Source of the DNA: Acanthamoeba lenticulata
Lineage: Eukaryota; Discosea; Longamoebia; Acanthamoebidae
Direction of reading: 5' to 3'
Length of the DNA: 64,000 nt
Assembly (NCBI GenBank): GCA_002179805.1
Contig: NAVB01000490.1
Location: forward strand, 1 to 64,000
Made by a program: the position numbers and the translations under genes. Under the pieces are notes generated by a model. It did no database searches, had not been told where the DNA came from, and saw only the letters and a list, made by a program, of their open reading frames with translations. Below are positions 1 to 12,000 of the stretch, in pieces. Within the stretch, counting starts at the first letter, position 1. Every line of letters starts with the position of its first letter.

Positions 1-2079
1 TGTCTAAAAGGGGGGAGGGGAATGTTTGCGTACCATAAATACGGGCAAAGGTGTTGAAGAGCTTCGTCGACATCGAGTTGGCTCGGAACAAGGTCTCCTC
101 CTACAATTCGTTTATTTTTATATTTATAAATGAAATTAATTCTTTGTTTTGCATTTGCTGGTTGTCTGTTTGTATTTCTTATTACTATGTTGAATACTAG
201 GGGGAGACGTACGCGATCAGAGTCCAGCACTTCCTGGGCAACAAAGCTTCGTATGGCCTCGGCCCCCACTTCGTGTCTGGCAAACACCATCATCAACGCC
301 TGCGCGTGTGCGCGTTGTGTGATGTAGTAGTGGTCAGAGGCCAAGGCTGCGCTCCACTCCATGCAGCCTGCGAGGGAGAAGAAGAGGGAGGAAGAGATCT
401 CGTACGCGAGCCACATGGTCGGCGTCGCTGATGTTGACCTGCGCGCAGACCACATGCGCCACGGCAAAGCTCTGCGCTCGCCCGCCGCCAGCCGCCAACG
501 CGTCGTCGTTGTCAGCGCCACGAACAAGGACAATGATCATCATCAACACTGCGACGGGGAGGGAAGACAGGCGACGTACGTCGTCGCAGATGAGCTTCTC
601 GAAATTCTTGAGATGCTTCTTCTGGTCCTGGTGACGCCACAACGGCAGGTCCTCGTCGTCCTTCTCGAGGAACGAGCCAAAGGCCAAATGGTCAAAGTCG
701 GGCCGGTGCGCCACCACGCGCAGCTGGCCACGCGCACGCCACCGGAGCGCCAAGACGAGGACCAGCGCGAGCAGGAACAGGAGGCACAGGCCCGACAAGC
801 CCACGCCGAGGCCCTGGAGGAAAACGAGGATGACAACGACAACGACGTTGTCAAGACCGTGGAAGCGGTGGTGGACACGGGCGAGAACAAGGAGAAGGAG
901 AAGCGCGTTGGGCGTACGACGGCGAGGCCGATGGTGAGGGCATCGTCGTCCCCGCTCTTGGGCGACAGCGTGGACGAGGGGGATGGCGTGACCGAAGGCC
1001 GGATTGCGTTGTAGCTCACGACCGTCACGTTGCGCTGCGACTGGCCCACTTGATTCCGTACCAGCCTGGATGTGCGCGCGCGGCACAGCACAGACGGTGT
1101 CAGCCGGTCCATACCGTCAAAGCCAGCCCGGTTCTGTCCGGTCCAGGCAGGATAAGCAAGCATCTTCAGCAAAACACGTACAGGCGATACGTGGATGTCG
1201 TGACGCCGCTGGTATCGTTGGTCACGGCCTGCCTCACAGCCCTCACGTTCGCGTCGTGACGCCTGGAGAAGGAGGAAAGCGAACTGGAGGACGAGTTGGA
1301 CGGGGCTGGGTTGACAAGGGTCAGCGAGGCGGTGGCGGCGACAGTCTCGAAGATGGTCATGTTGACGACGGTGCCGGTTGAGGTCGTAACCTCTCGTACC
1401 TGCAGGCCATCGTGCAGTCAGCATTTCATTCCAGAGAGAAAATAAAAATTAATGCAAAAAAAGCGAAATAAAACGAAAACGAAACGAAAACGAAAAACGA
1501 AAAACTGGGCAAACGAAAAGTACCGCTGGAAGGCTCCAAACAACGGTGGGGTCGGGGAAGCCAGTGAGTGATGCAGTCACAGTAACAGACTCGCCCTGAT
1601 AAAGCTCGACTGGGATACCCCCCCCCCAACCGCGGATCAGCAGCCACACGAATACTTGGGTGAGGATGCAAGCACGAAACATAGAAAAAAGCGAAAGCGA
1701 AAGCGAAAGCGAAGCCGAGCGCGTTTGAGTCAAAGAAGAAAAGGGGAATTACTGGCGGTGTCGTTGTCGGGAATCACGGTATGCCGACCATCAAGAACAG
1801 CTTCCACCTGCGAGATTGACGCTGCGTTGCCGGAGAGTCCGACGGTGAGTGTGCCCGGCATTGAGCACAGCTCGAAGTCAGACATGCTGGGGTAAATTTC
1901 TTTCGCCTGGCGGTCAACAATTCAAAAAACAAAAAAACAAAAAACAAAACAAAACAAAACAAAAAACAAAAAACAAAAAAAACAAACAAAAAAACAAAAA
2001 AAGCAAAAAAAGCAAAAAAAAAGAGCAAAAGGTGACGGGAATAGACTAGTCCCATGCTATATTACTTCCAGGGCGCCAT
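1..2079 (-). CDS. Transmembrane RasGAP-domain protein, 3' part outside window
   Basis: A single-pass membrane protein whose cytoplasmic side carries a Ras GTPase-activating domain, which would switch off Ras at the membrane. Exons that can be read are about 2079-2066, 1886-1753, 1609-1524, 1399-1182, 1065-918, 813-580, one or two small exons to 367-213, and 100-34. The N-terminal part has several N-glycosylation sites (NDT, NMT, NVT) and a beta-rich stretch with GESVTVTASLTGFPDPTVVW. Splicing at 918/813 builds a clean membrane helix (ALTIGLAVGLGVG followed by a Leu-rich run), then a basic stop-transfer. The RasGAP signature is EETLFRANSMSTKLFNTFAR at 100-34, matching the family TLFRxNSxxTK core. 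The junction just before 367 does not keep phase in my reading, so one splice there is wrong or hidden. The start at 2079 is uncertain because no signal peptide follows it. The gene continues past the left edge. Confidence 0.72.
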
Positions 2080-2132
2080 GCGGGTTTCCTGTGGCCGATA
2101 GCGACTGTCAGCTGTGGCTTGTCTCTACACGA

Positions 2133-4472
2133 TCACGCAGCAGGCGGAAGCCGCACCTCTTGGATCGGGATGCCAAACTCACGCTGCCACACATCATTCG
2201 TCCTCGTGAAGTTGACCTCCTCGTAGTGGTCCGGCCAGGGCACGTGGTCCATCATGCTACCCGTGAGCCTCACCATGTCCTCCCTGTGTCAGTGTGCGTG
2301 TGTGTTGGACCGCTGCTCCATCTGGTATGCCAGAGAGAAGGACGAACCTGTAGAGTTTCGGGTGGAACATGTGGACGTGCCACAGCAGGTCGATGGCGTA
2401 GGTTGGGTGCGCCATCTCCTCGCTGGTATCGATGTAGCAAAAGTACCTGCCCCACCACCATCATACAAACACAAGAAATATGAAAAATGAAGAGGGCCAG
2501 AAGCTTACGAAAGGCGCCACACGTACAGAAAGCGTTCGTAGGCCTTGGCTGCCAGCTTGTACCAGCCTTCCTCTAGGTATAACCCATAGGAGTTGCCGTT
2601 CTCCTTGGCGAAGTGGCCGAACCACTCCCCGTCCTTGATCAGGTCGTCCACCTTTAAGCTGCATTGTCCCCGTGAGTAATATAATAATATATTATTGTAA
2701 ATATTGGCACAGAAGAGCCACAAGCTTTCTTGTAGGAAATAATAATAATAAATCATGAGTTAAATGCACATGAACAATAATCACCTGATTGGAGAGGTCC
2801 ATCCAGCAGGAACCTCCTTGTTGCCGCTCAAGTCCGCGTCAAACCTGATGTGCGCCAAACCAGGCAGGGGGTCAAAACCGTTCACAACTGGGTGAGGCAA
2901 GCGGAGCTCTGGTACCAGAGCCTTTTGATGCCCTCCTCTTGGATGGAGCAGCTGAGCGCCCCGCCATGGAAGGCCGGCATCTTCTCACGGACCGGCCCAG
3001 CAGGAATCGTGCAGTATTCCTCGACTGCGAGAACCCATGAACCAACAACACATGCGCAACCACAGAACGAAAATGGGGAAGGACAATAGAACCAACCATA
3101 GGTGCGTTTCCAGAGCTCGGCCGTCTCGCGCAGGGCTTCGTCGAACACGAGGACGTCAGCTTCAGTGCCCAGGAGCTGGTGGTCAATGAGGTCCTCCATG
3201 CGCCACACGTGCTTCGCGTCGCGCGCGTAGTCCTCCGGCCTAGACGTCCAAAGCCTGGTATGTCAGCTTTTGGAAAAGCACGCCTGCAAGCGCGAGAGAA
3301 GGGGAGGGTCTCCAAGACCTAAGGAGGTGGCTCTGCCACACGTATTCGATCTCCGTGGTGGGCACCAGGAACCGGTCCGGGTGGTCGGCCTTGAGTTGCA
3401 TGAACTGCGTGTAACGCCACAGCGCCCATGCCAAGAATTCTGACCTCGCCCGAGTGAGACCAGGCAAGCAATGCCAAATGCATGGCCATGCGTATGCAGG
3501 CACACTGGCCAGGAGGTTGTTGTACCGGGATCTTTGAAGGTGTCATCTTTAGCGCGCTTACTGAGGAAGTTGATCAACTCCTCAGCAGACTTGATGATCT
3601 CGAAGCCAAACTCGACGGTAAGGTCATTGGACAAACTTGGATGAACCTGGACACACGAGTCAGCACTGTTAGCCCCTGTGCTCACATGCGGTCTCTGGAA
3701 GCGAGATTTTACCGGCCAGGCGGAACCGGGCACAAAGTCTTCAGGCTCAACCTTGGGCCTCGGCTGAAGCGCCCGCGGCCGGGCACGCTTCCCGCATGCT
3801 GCACGGCAATGCCTGCGTTGGGCAGCACGCGTTTGTGCTCAGCCAATACCACAGCCAGGATGAGAGGTGCTGTGGTGGTACCAGGACTTGAGTAGTTGCA
3901 TGGCATGGGCGCGACGGACCTGGCGCCTCTTCTTCTCTAGCTGCAGGTCAAGGAAGAGCTCTTTGAAGGTGTGGTGTTCGGTCCGCCCGGCGCTCTTCTC
4001 GAAAAACCTCCGCCACAGTTGGTCGTGCGAGGTAATGGTGTACCACAGGCGGCAGGCCCCACCAGCAGCTACCAGTTCCTTGGGGCTCAGAAAGCGCAAG
4101 ATAAGTGGGGCCAGCTGGTTGTTGGGAAAGGTCAGTAGTCGCAGCCTTCGTTGGGGCGTGTGCGGAGAGAGGGGGGAAGGGGAAGAGAGAACTACGTGCC
4201 TCACGAGGAAGAGGCAAAGGGTCGGTGACAAAGTTGTTGACAACATTGAGCTCTTCCGAAAGGCGAAGGCAGCTAGCAGGTGGGTACTTGTCCATAATCT
4301 TGTCTTCGGGTGTTTTGGCAGCCTTTCCTAGCTTGAGGAAGCCGAACTTGCTCTTCTTGGTGCTCTTCTCCTTCTTGGCCGACTTTACTTCCTTGGCGGC
4401 TAGCTTTTCCTTTTTTATGTCATGATTCTCCTCGTCGTCCTTGCCTGTCTTCGACCCCCGAGTGTTAAACAT
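2133..4472 (-). CDS. F-box and glycine-rich-domain (DUF1399/GRDP-like) protein
   Basis: Begins MFNTRGSKTGKDDEENHD with a Lys-rich head (4472-4196). An F-box follows (about 4130-4040, LAPLILRFLSPKELVAAGGA), which normally binds Skp1 and recruits targets to an SCF ubiquitin ligase. The rest resembles the DUF1399 repeats of plant GRDP proteins: EIEYVWQSHLL (about 3350), YAIDLLWHVHMFHPKLYRED (about 2390-2270) and TNDVWQREFGIP (about 2180). The W-H-x-H signature is well kept in the second repeat. Short introns separate the exons, for example 68 nt with donor gttcgt around 2340-2280. The stop used is at 2133-2135. The phase of the first intron (4195 to about 4138) was not resolved. An alternative GTGAGT donor at 2182 would skip the last codons and run in frame toward the RasGAP gene (see findings). 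Function beyond a probable ubiquitin-ligase adaptor is inferred. Confidence 0.75.
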
Positions 4473-4856
4473 CCTTGTTCTTCTTGTCCCTTTGCAAAAA
4501 TCAGTGAAGGGCACGGTTTTTGACTTTTAATTACTTAATGTCGTCTTGTAAGAATGTGAAAAGCGTGCAACCTGATATCAGCAACCTCATTCGTGATGAT
4601 CACCAGACCGGCTGTTGTGGGAGAAAGCACGGAGACCGTTGGTCTCCTGGCCAGGAGTTACAAGGGCCCTTTACAAAAAGAGCGTGCTATTCGGAGATAA
4701 ACTGTAAGACTTGTGAGTGCAAATCCGTCTCAAATTTCTCGCGTTTATCCAAACCTGGCGGGAAGCACGCTACCTGAAGCTCTCTCTGGGGTGGCGGCTC
4801 TCCTTCAAACACTCAACCCTCACTCATCCAAGAAGCACTTTACACACAAACACACC
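4473..4856. promoter_or_regulatory. Shared upstream region of the F-box and hydrolase genes
   Basis: The 384 bp between two divergent start codons (4472 on - and 4857 on +). It must hold both 5' UTRs and both promoters. I see no clear TATA box in it. There is no coding potential I would support. Confidence 0.4.
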
Positions 4857-7583
4857 ATGAGATTCGGCAAGCACAAGAAAGTGAAACACAAGGACATCGC
4901 AGAGAACAGCCTGGGCGATGAAGAAGCGCGTGCCAAGGCCGCGATGGAAGCACAGTACAAGCGCAAGCCAAAACGCTTCTACTTGCGCAAGAACGCTCGC
5001 TTGGCCTTGGCTGCCATACAGTCTGCCTTGCTCCTCCCTCGCCGGGTAAAGCGCGGACCCATCTACCCGTCCTACAACAAACGCCTCGGTACTTGTTGCT
5101 CATGTTTAACGTAACCACACGTGTGTCTGACCTGAGCGATCCCATGATGACAGAGGTGTACTACCGGGCGGTGATGAAGGTGGCCGACCACCACTACCTG
5201 CTCAGCTGGGACGACCTGAGGAACCTCTACCCGGTGCCACGCATCCCACACGCCTCCTACGTGCGGAAGGTGACCCTGCCCTGCGGCCTGCGCGGCGAGT
5301 TCGTGTGCTGGGTGCCCAAGGACGAAGCTCGCGAGATCAAGAAACAAGAAAAGGCCTACGAGGAGCTCAAGGCTCGCCACGAGAAGAAAGGCGGCGACCT
5401 GCCTGAGGAATCGCCCTACTTTCGCAACAAGCCCACTATCATGTTCATCCATGGGGGCGGTTTCTGCATTGGTGTGTGGTCTTCTTCTTCTTCCTCTGCC
5501 TTTCTGAGCTGCCTGTTGACCGCTTGATCATCTTCCGCCTCGGTAGGCACGGTACCGTCGTACCGCACATGGTGCTGGAAGCTGAGCAAGCTGCTCGGCG
5601 GGATGCAGTTCTTCCTGCCTGACTACACGCTCTCGCCCGAGGTCACCTTCCCGGTGGCGCTCAAGCAGTGCTGGCGCGCCTACCTCTGGCTGCTCAATCC
5701 CAAGGGCGGCGGCATTCCTGCGGACCGCTTGATCATCGCCGGCGATAGCGCCGGCGGCAACCTCACGCTATCGCTCCTCTACGTCATCCGCCAGGTGCGG
5801 CTGGAGAAGGAGCGCGCCGAGCTCGACCTCCACCGCCAGCGACGGCTCAGTTGCACCGACTTGCGCGCGGCTGCCGCCGCCGACGCGACCGCAGACGCCG
5901 CCCGACAGCGTCCCCGAGAATGGACAAAAGGCCCCGTCGAGCTGTGGATCGAGAAGGAGCGGGAGCGCGAGGAGGTCGTGCCCAGTGAGGCCGTAGAGAA
6001 GGTTCTCCAGAGCCGCAAGACGCCCAAGCGAGGGCGCATCATCCATGGCCGCGACGACTTAGATGATGTCGACGCGGACGCGGCCGAGGCCGATCGCACC
6101 AGCGAAGCGCGATGGCCGGCGCACGACCTGACCGAGAGCCAGCAGCGCGCGTGGGAGCGCCGCACGCTGGCTTCAGACGACACGTTCATGCACAAGCACC
6201 GGCTTCCCTTTGAGCTCGCCCCGGACGAGCGCGACATCTTCCCGCCGATGCCGCTGGCGGCCATCCTGCTGTCGCCCTGGGTCGACCTCAGCGAGCACAG
6301 CTCGGCGTTCCTGTACAGGTCCTACCCGCAGCCCGAGAAGTTCCGGCCGTACCACATCGGCCTCCGCTTCGTGCAGGGCTACCTCAACCTCCAGCCGTCA
6401 GACTACCCCTTCACCAAGCGCAAGGAGCGCGAGCTCCGGCGGCCGCTCAAGGGCGGGCTCAAGGCCCAGAAGCAGGAGCGCTACGCCGTGCGTGAGAAGG
6501 ACCGTGCGAGGCTCAAGTGGGAAAAGAAGCGGTGGGAGCGCAAGTATCTCAAGCAGATCGTCTACGAGGAGCTGCGCCTGCGCCAGGTCGACCGCGACGA
6601 GCGCCGGAATGCACAGCGCCGGCGCGAGTCCCTTCTCGCGCTCCGCCAGGAGGAGCAAGAGGCCGAGCGAGAGCGCTCCAACCGAGACCTCCGCGCCAAG
6701 CACCCCGAGTCTGACGCCGTGCCTCAACGCGACGCCGGCGCGGGCCAGCGCCCACACGACGCCCCGTGGGACCGCCGACGCAGCCTCCTTCTGACGCAGT
6801 TCGCCGACGAGCGCGGGAAGGAGCGAAACAAGTGCAGCATCTACTCGCCCTACATCTCCCCCGTCTACGGCGACCTGCTGGGCCTCCCGCCGCTCCTAAT
6901 CACCGGCGGCGACGTCGAGCCCCTGTGGGAGGATATCCGCACGGTGTACCAGAAGGCCGTCGACCAGGGCGTGGGTACGGCCGACCTTTGTCCCCTCGGC
7001 GCGCGTGATGAGGGAACAGAGCCTTACGCGTTGCTTCTCGTGATGTCGTGTGATGTAATGAGCAGAGGCCGAGTTGTACATCGGGCACCACATGAACCAC
7101 GACTTCCAGTTCTTCTTCAACATCATGCCCCATCCCGCGGTCGACAAGTTCTTCGTGCACGTCAAGGACTGGCTTCATCAGCGCATGGACATCCGCAAGC
7201 AGCGCGATGCAGGTCTGTCCGGTTCCGGGCACAGCCTTAGGCCGCCTACGGCGACGAGCCAAGGCTCGCCTTCCGTCGTGGAGGACAAGCCGATCAGCCA
7301 CTTTGCCGACTCCACAACAACAACAACAGCAACACTCTCGCGAGCTGAGGAAGAGGACAAGGGCAAGGAGAAGCCTCAAGATCTTCACCATCAGCAACAT
7401 CCTCATGTCGACGAGACGGACGCTTTCAAGCACCCCGAGATTACTCCCGACAACAACCAGGTCAAGGTCACCGTTCTCCCGGCCCAGAGTGGGCTCAGTG
7501 GAGTCGCGCCCACCTACCGCTACCGCTACGATGACGACTTGGAGGCTGTCTATGCCACACGCACGCCACTGAACACGTTGTGA
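4857..7583 (+). CDS. Alpha/beta hydrolase, hormone-sensitive-lipase type, with long charged insertion
   Basis: Exons 4857-5088, 5154-5471, 5547-6974 and 7066-7583 give 831 residues with consistent phase. The oxyanion-hole motif HGGG (FIHGGGFCIG, near residue 176) and nucleophile elbow GDSAGG (near residue 249) place it in the HSL/arylacetamide-deacetylase branch of esterases and lipases. The acid is probably the Asp in GGDVEPLWEDI (near 637) and the base the His in HHMNHDF (near 670). The family normally needs about 150 residues between nucleophile and acid. Here there are almost 400, filled by two Arg/Glu/Lys-rich, probably coiled-coil segments (about 5800-6180 and 6400-6790). The N-terminus is basic (MRFGKHKKVKHKD) with no signal peptide, and the C-terminal tail is low-complexity. 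The substrate cannot be read from sequence. It converges on the next gene with 79 bp between stops. Confidence 0.85.
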
Positions 7584-7662
7584 GCCCTCTCCTTCCTTGG
7601 TCTTCCAGCTGTTGAGGACGCATCATCAACAATGAAGAGTCAGGTGTTCTTCTTCGCAGGTT

Positions 7663-8836
7663 TTATGATGGGGAAGAGCCCTTCTTCCGCAGGTGTGCGA
7701 GCATGCCGCCGGCCGGGTTGGACACGACGTCGTACATCTCCCTGATCGGCTGTTGGTAGTGCTCGCGGTCCCAATTGTGGACCAGCAGCAAGGAGGACGC
7801 CGACATGTACGGCAATGCCTTCTTGGCGCATGCTGGACGCGCCCTGCCCTCCTCTACTCATGAGTGTCAAGCGTTGAGGGGAAGAGGCTACGCGCAGCAG
7901 AGCATACCTGCCAGAAAGGAAGACCATGTCGAATTGCGGAATGCCCAAGGTGTCTATGACGTCGACGTAGTCCTTGAACTGTTCGTAGCTGCCATCGCCT
8001 TCGGGAGAGGTGCCTTGTTCATAGGGTAAAGTGAGCGCCAAACAACAACTTCATATCAGCCTGCAACACAGAGCCTACCAAAAGCCGACCACGAAACGGG
8101 CTTGCAGATCAAGTTCACGTTGGTGATCCCACCTGAGAGCAGCATTTGGCGCAGCGAATCACACTGACCCTGGTTGTGTTCGATGGTTGTGACTGTTTGG
8201 GCACGAGTATGAGAAAGGTGGGCGCTGTGGGGGGACAGGCGGTTGCAAGGCACCGTTTTTCGCCAGCTTGGCAGCGCACAAGGTGACACCGGCGGCAGCT
8301 CCACCCCAGTCGAGGTACTGCTCCGGGTTGGTTGAAGTAAGAGCCCCGGCAAAAGCAGCCATATCCATGAGCTTCATGGCCATCTTGGCGCACTCGGGCA
8401 GATTGACCAACTTGGCCTGGTAATGGGCTTCCTCCTGCCTCTCCAGCTGTGACTGCGTGTCCGCTTCCTGTGCCTTCTGCACCATCGCCCTCGTCTTTCC
8501 CACCTTCCTCAGCTCCTCTTCTTCAGCCTTTTCTTTGGCCAACTCGATCTCCCACAGTTTCCTGAAGTTCATCTTGCGTGTTCTCTCCCAAGGAAGCTCC
8601 AGCAGTCCGTCGCGCTTGGCCCTCTCGATGGCGTCTTCGGTCAGCGGCGCAGCGCTCGGCATAGCGGGCAGGGTTCGTCTCAGGTCAGCATTCGACGCGT
8701 CGTGTTGCGGTGTGGCATCTGTTTGTGGTTGGTCCAGCAAGATGTAGCCCAGTATCGCCACGAGCGAACAAACCACCACCACCGTGAACCAGTTGTGCCA
8801 GTCGCAGGTTGTTCTGCGCTGTGCCGCTCGTCCCAT
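7663..8836 (-). CDS. Membrane-anchored methyltransferase-like protein
   Basis: Exons 8836-8254, 8192-8079, 8013-7908 and 7843-7663 give 327 residues with consistent phase. A short cytosolic head (MGRAAQRRTTCDWHN) is followed by one membrane helix (about residues 16-36, FTVVVVCSLVAILGYILL), so a type II signal-anchor topology is likely. A charged stem follows. The remainder looks like a Rossmann-type, SAM-methyltransferase-like fold: QYLDWGGAAAGVT fits the glycine motif, VTTIEHNQGQCDSL the acidic second-strand motif, and FDMVFLSG the later strand. The C-terminal LPYMSASSLLLVHNWDRE is like strand-plus-loop segments of this fold. No substrate-specific motif is recognised. It may act in the lumen of the secretory pathway; that is inferred from topology only. 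Confidence 0.7.
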
Positions 8837-9056
8837 CTCACAACAACTATCGTGCTTGTAAGAAATTGAGGTTCTAACTGTTGTATGCCAAGTTCACTTC
8901 TGGAATACAACTGTCCTAAAATGGGTAACAATCAAACTTTCAGGGAGTTGCTCTTGCGCTGCATTTGTACAGTGAACCCCCGCGAGCCTCGTGAGGCATG
9001 CTTCCCTTTGGCCTCGCCCTGCTCTCCTCTGGCCAATTGCCCTTCCCCTCTTCGCC

Positions 9057-12000
9057 TCACTCACGGCCCCACTTCCACGAGCGCCAGGGGTTGGTGCTCT
9101 TTTTCCCGCCCAAGGCCCGGTCGAGCGAGAAGCTCTGCGTGCGCCGTCGCTCGTCCTCGTCGTAATCGCCCCTGTTCCCCTCCCACGGACGCCCCGCCTT
9201 TATAGATCAGAGAGAAGCCATCCAGGAAGCTTAAACACACACACGAACCGTCGTATGTCGATCGAGGCCTCGTGCGGATGCCGTTCCTCCTCTGATGGCC
9301 GCGCGCCCATCGAAAAGCGCGTCCTGCGCGTGTGCGTCGCCGGGAAGTGGGTGAGTGAGTGGAGCTTCTGAGCAAGTCTTGGTACGGATGAGGGTCGTAC
9401 CCGCTTCGGTGCCACTCCATGCTCTTCCGCATGAGCTCCGGCAGGTGTGAGATGCTCTTCTGTACTCGCGATGGTGATGATGAGGGTGAGAAATTCATTC
9501 TCCAGAGGATTCCAACCACAAGAGGCACGAGTTCCGCTCCCGAACCTTGAGCTTCTTGTTCTGGGCCTTGCGCTTGGACTTGTTGCGGAAGGCGAACCAC
9601 CACACGACGAGGAGGACCACGAGCAGCAGGAAGCAAATCCCACTGAGCCCGCCCACGAGGTGCCAAAAGTCCCACTCGGGCACCTCCTCCACGTTCATGC
9701 CAAAGAGACTCGCCACCACGAGCACCGGCAGCGTGATGGCCGTGATCGAAGCGATGCCAATCTCGAAGCTGTGTGCGTTGTGTGTTGTGTACGCAAGCAA
9801 GGGACGCGCACGTCATGAGCTCACCGTACATTCTTGAGATTCTACCTCTTTCTCTCTGGGGAGCGTACCGACGTCGCTTGACCTCCTTCACCTTCTCGGC
9901 CTCCTTCTTGCGGACGAGCTGCTCCATGCGCTCGACCATCTCTCGCCGCTTGACCTTCTTTTGCTCCTGTTCTCCGTGTGGGATCCATAAGTCAGCGACT
10001 GGGCCTCAAGGTTCAATGGGGCCCCGGGGGGGGAGGGAGCGGTGCCTCCATGTACTGAGACTCGACGATGGCCAGCACGTCGTCGATCTGCTCGCGAATC
10101 TCCTGCTTGGCCGAGGGCGTGCCCAGCACGTGCCGCAGGTCCGAGAAAAAGTGCTGCAGCCCCGCTCCCCGGGTTAGAGCGCCAGCTCGCCAAGAAGGAC
10201 AGGGACGGGGAGGACAGCGCGTTACCGCATACTCGGAGCGGCCGCCGCAGTCGTCGCTGCTCATACTCAGCGTGTAGCGGACCATCATCGCGGCCTGCCC
10301 AATGATGACCACCCCCCCCCCAAACAACCCGCCCAGATGAGTCGGCTCCGTTCAGCCTCGAGGAGTGGTGGAGGCGCCCAGCAGACAAACCAGTTCGCGC
10401 AGGCGGAAGCGGCACTTCTCCATCTCGTCGAAGGAGCTGTCCGTGCGGAGCATGTCGGCCTGCCCCATGGACAAGTAGCCCAGCTCCGACAGCACCGCGC
10501 TCTCGGCGTGCCTGTCGTGTGACACAACAACAACAACAACAATAAAACCCCGTCACGCCCCATCCCTCTTTGGTCATGTCCTTGCTCAAGCGCTGTGATT
10601 GTTTGGGGGGGGGGCGCACGCTTGGAGGCCGAGGATGAGGTAGATGCCCTGGAACAGCTTGGGCCACGTCCACACGTCAAAGTTGCGATTCTCGATCGAC
10701 GTGGGCCAGCTGATGCAAACGGTCCCCTCGCGCGACAGCCCGATGTACCGGTTCTTGCGGTGCACCAAGATCTAAAGTCCATTTGAGGTCAGGCTTTGCA
10801 ATCGCGCAAACAAAGGTAATGGAGACCGCACGGACCTTGTCGCGGCCATAGTCCATGCCCTCGGGCGGCGGGCGGTTGAGCTGCCCGAAGCCGCGCCGGA
10901 GGTGGAACAGATACTCGCTCAGGGCCTTCTGCGACGGCGCCCCGTCGAGCACGATCGTCGAGTGGTGGTGGCACCGCTGGCCGCGGTTGATGCGGGGCGG
11001 CGGGTTGGCCGGGTTCTCGTCGGGCAGGTGCACCAGCCAGTTGCCGAGCGACCCGAGCGTGATGGGCTCCTCGCCGTACACGGCGCCGGCCATCCGGCCC
11101 AGGCACCGCAGGTGCCGCTCGCGTGCGCGCTTGCGCTCCTTCTTCCGCCGCTTCTCGCGCTTGCGCTCCTTCTTGGCGGCCTTTCGCCGGCGCGCCTCCT
11201 CTTCCGAGTCCTCCGACGCCGACAGGTGATCGTTGCTGCTGTCCTCCTGGCCCGCGGCACCGATAAGCTTGTCCTTGGCGGTCCCGCTCTCAGCCTTGTT
11301 CTCACTGTCGCCGCCCTCATCGTCGTCGCCGTCCTTCTTCGCGGCCTGCCCGTCGTCCGTGTCCAGGCCCTCGGGGCTGGGGAAGGTCCAGCCCTCGAGC
11401 ACATTCTCCACGCGATGCCTGAACTTGGAGAGGAAGAGCCACGTCCGCAGCTCGTCGATAGACGTGACGCCGTGCAGGTTGCCTGGCGCCCATTTCATTC
11501 CCCGCCCACACAGTCAGGACAAGCCAAGGCGGGCCAAGGCGAGGCGCGGCGGCATACCTCGTGGGTTGGGCGGGAGCCAGTTGACCCCGAGCACGAGGAG
11601 GCCCGTGCCCAGCGGGTAGAGGATGACCTGGACGTCGGTGATGGCCAGGTCGCATACGATCGACGACCGCTTGGCCACGTGTGGATGCCGCAGCGTGCGG
11701 GCCTTGGGCACCTTGTACTCGGCCTCCGTCGGGCTGTCCTCGCCCTTCTCCCCGTCGGGCGCCCGGGCCTGGAGGGCCCACAGCTTGGCCGACGAGAACA
11801 GCTGGCGCTTGGCCTCGGCCGTGAGCCGCAGCGTCCGCGATCGCCACACGTCCAGGTTGTGTCCTGTGCGTACGCGTGTGTTGGAAGCCGTCGACATGAC
11901 AATTAATGTCCTGAACAAGAGAGGGACGCGGACCGCTTCGCTCGGGGTAGTGCTCCTTCCAGCCGAGGCGCTTCCTGAACTGCGGAGCCAGCTCGCCCAC

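Noticed and set aside
1921..2033. A-rich tract resembling a poly(A) tail of a retroposed copy
   Set aside because: It is an (AAAAC)-type simple repeat lying inside an intron of the - strand RasGAP gene, with no target-site duplication or reverse-transcriptase remnant.
10902..11906. 334-codon + strand frame
   Set aside because: Opposite strand of CorA-type exons; no motif, and interrupted where real introns lie.
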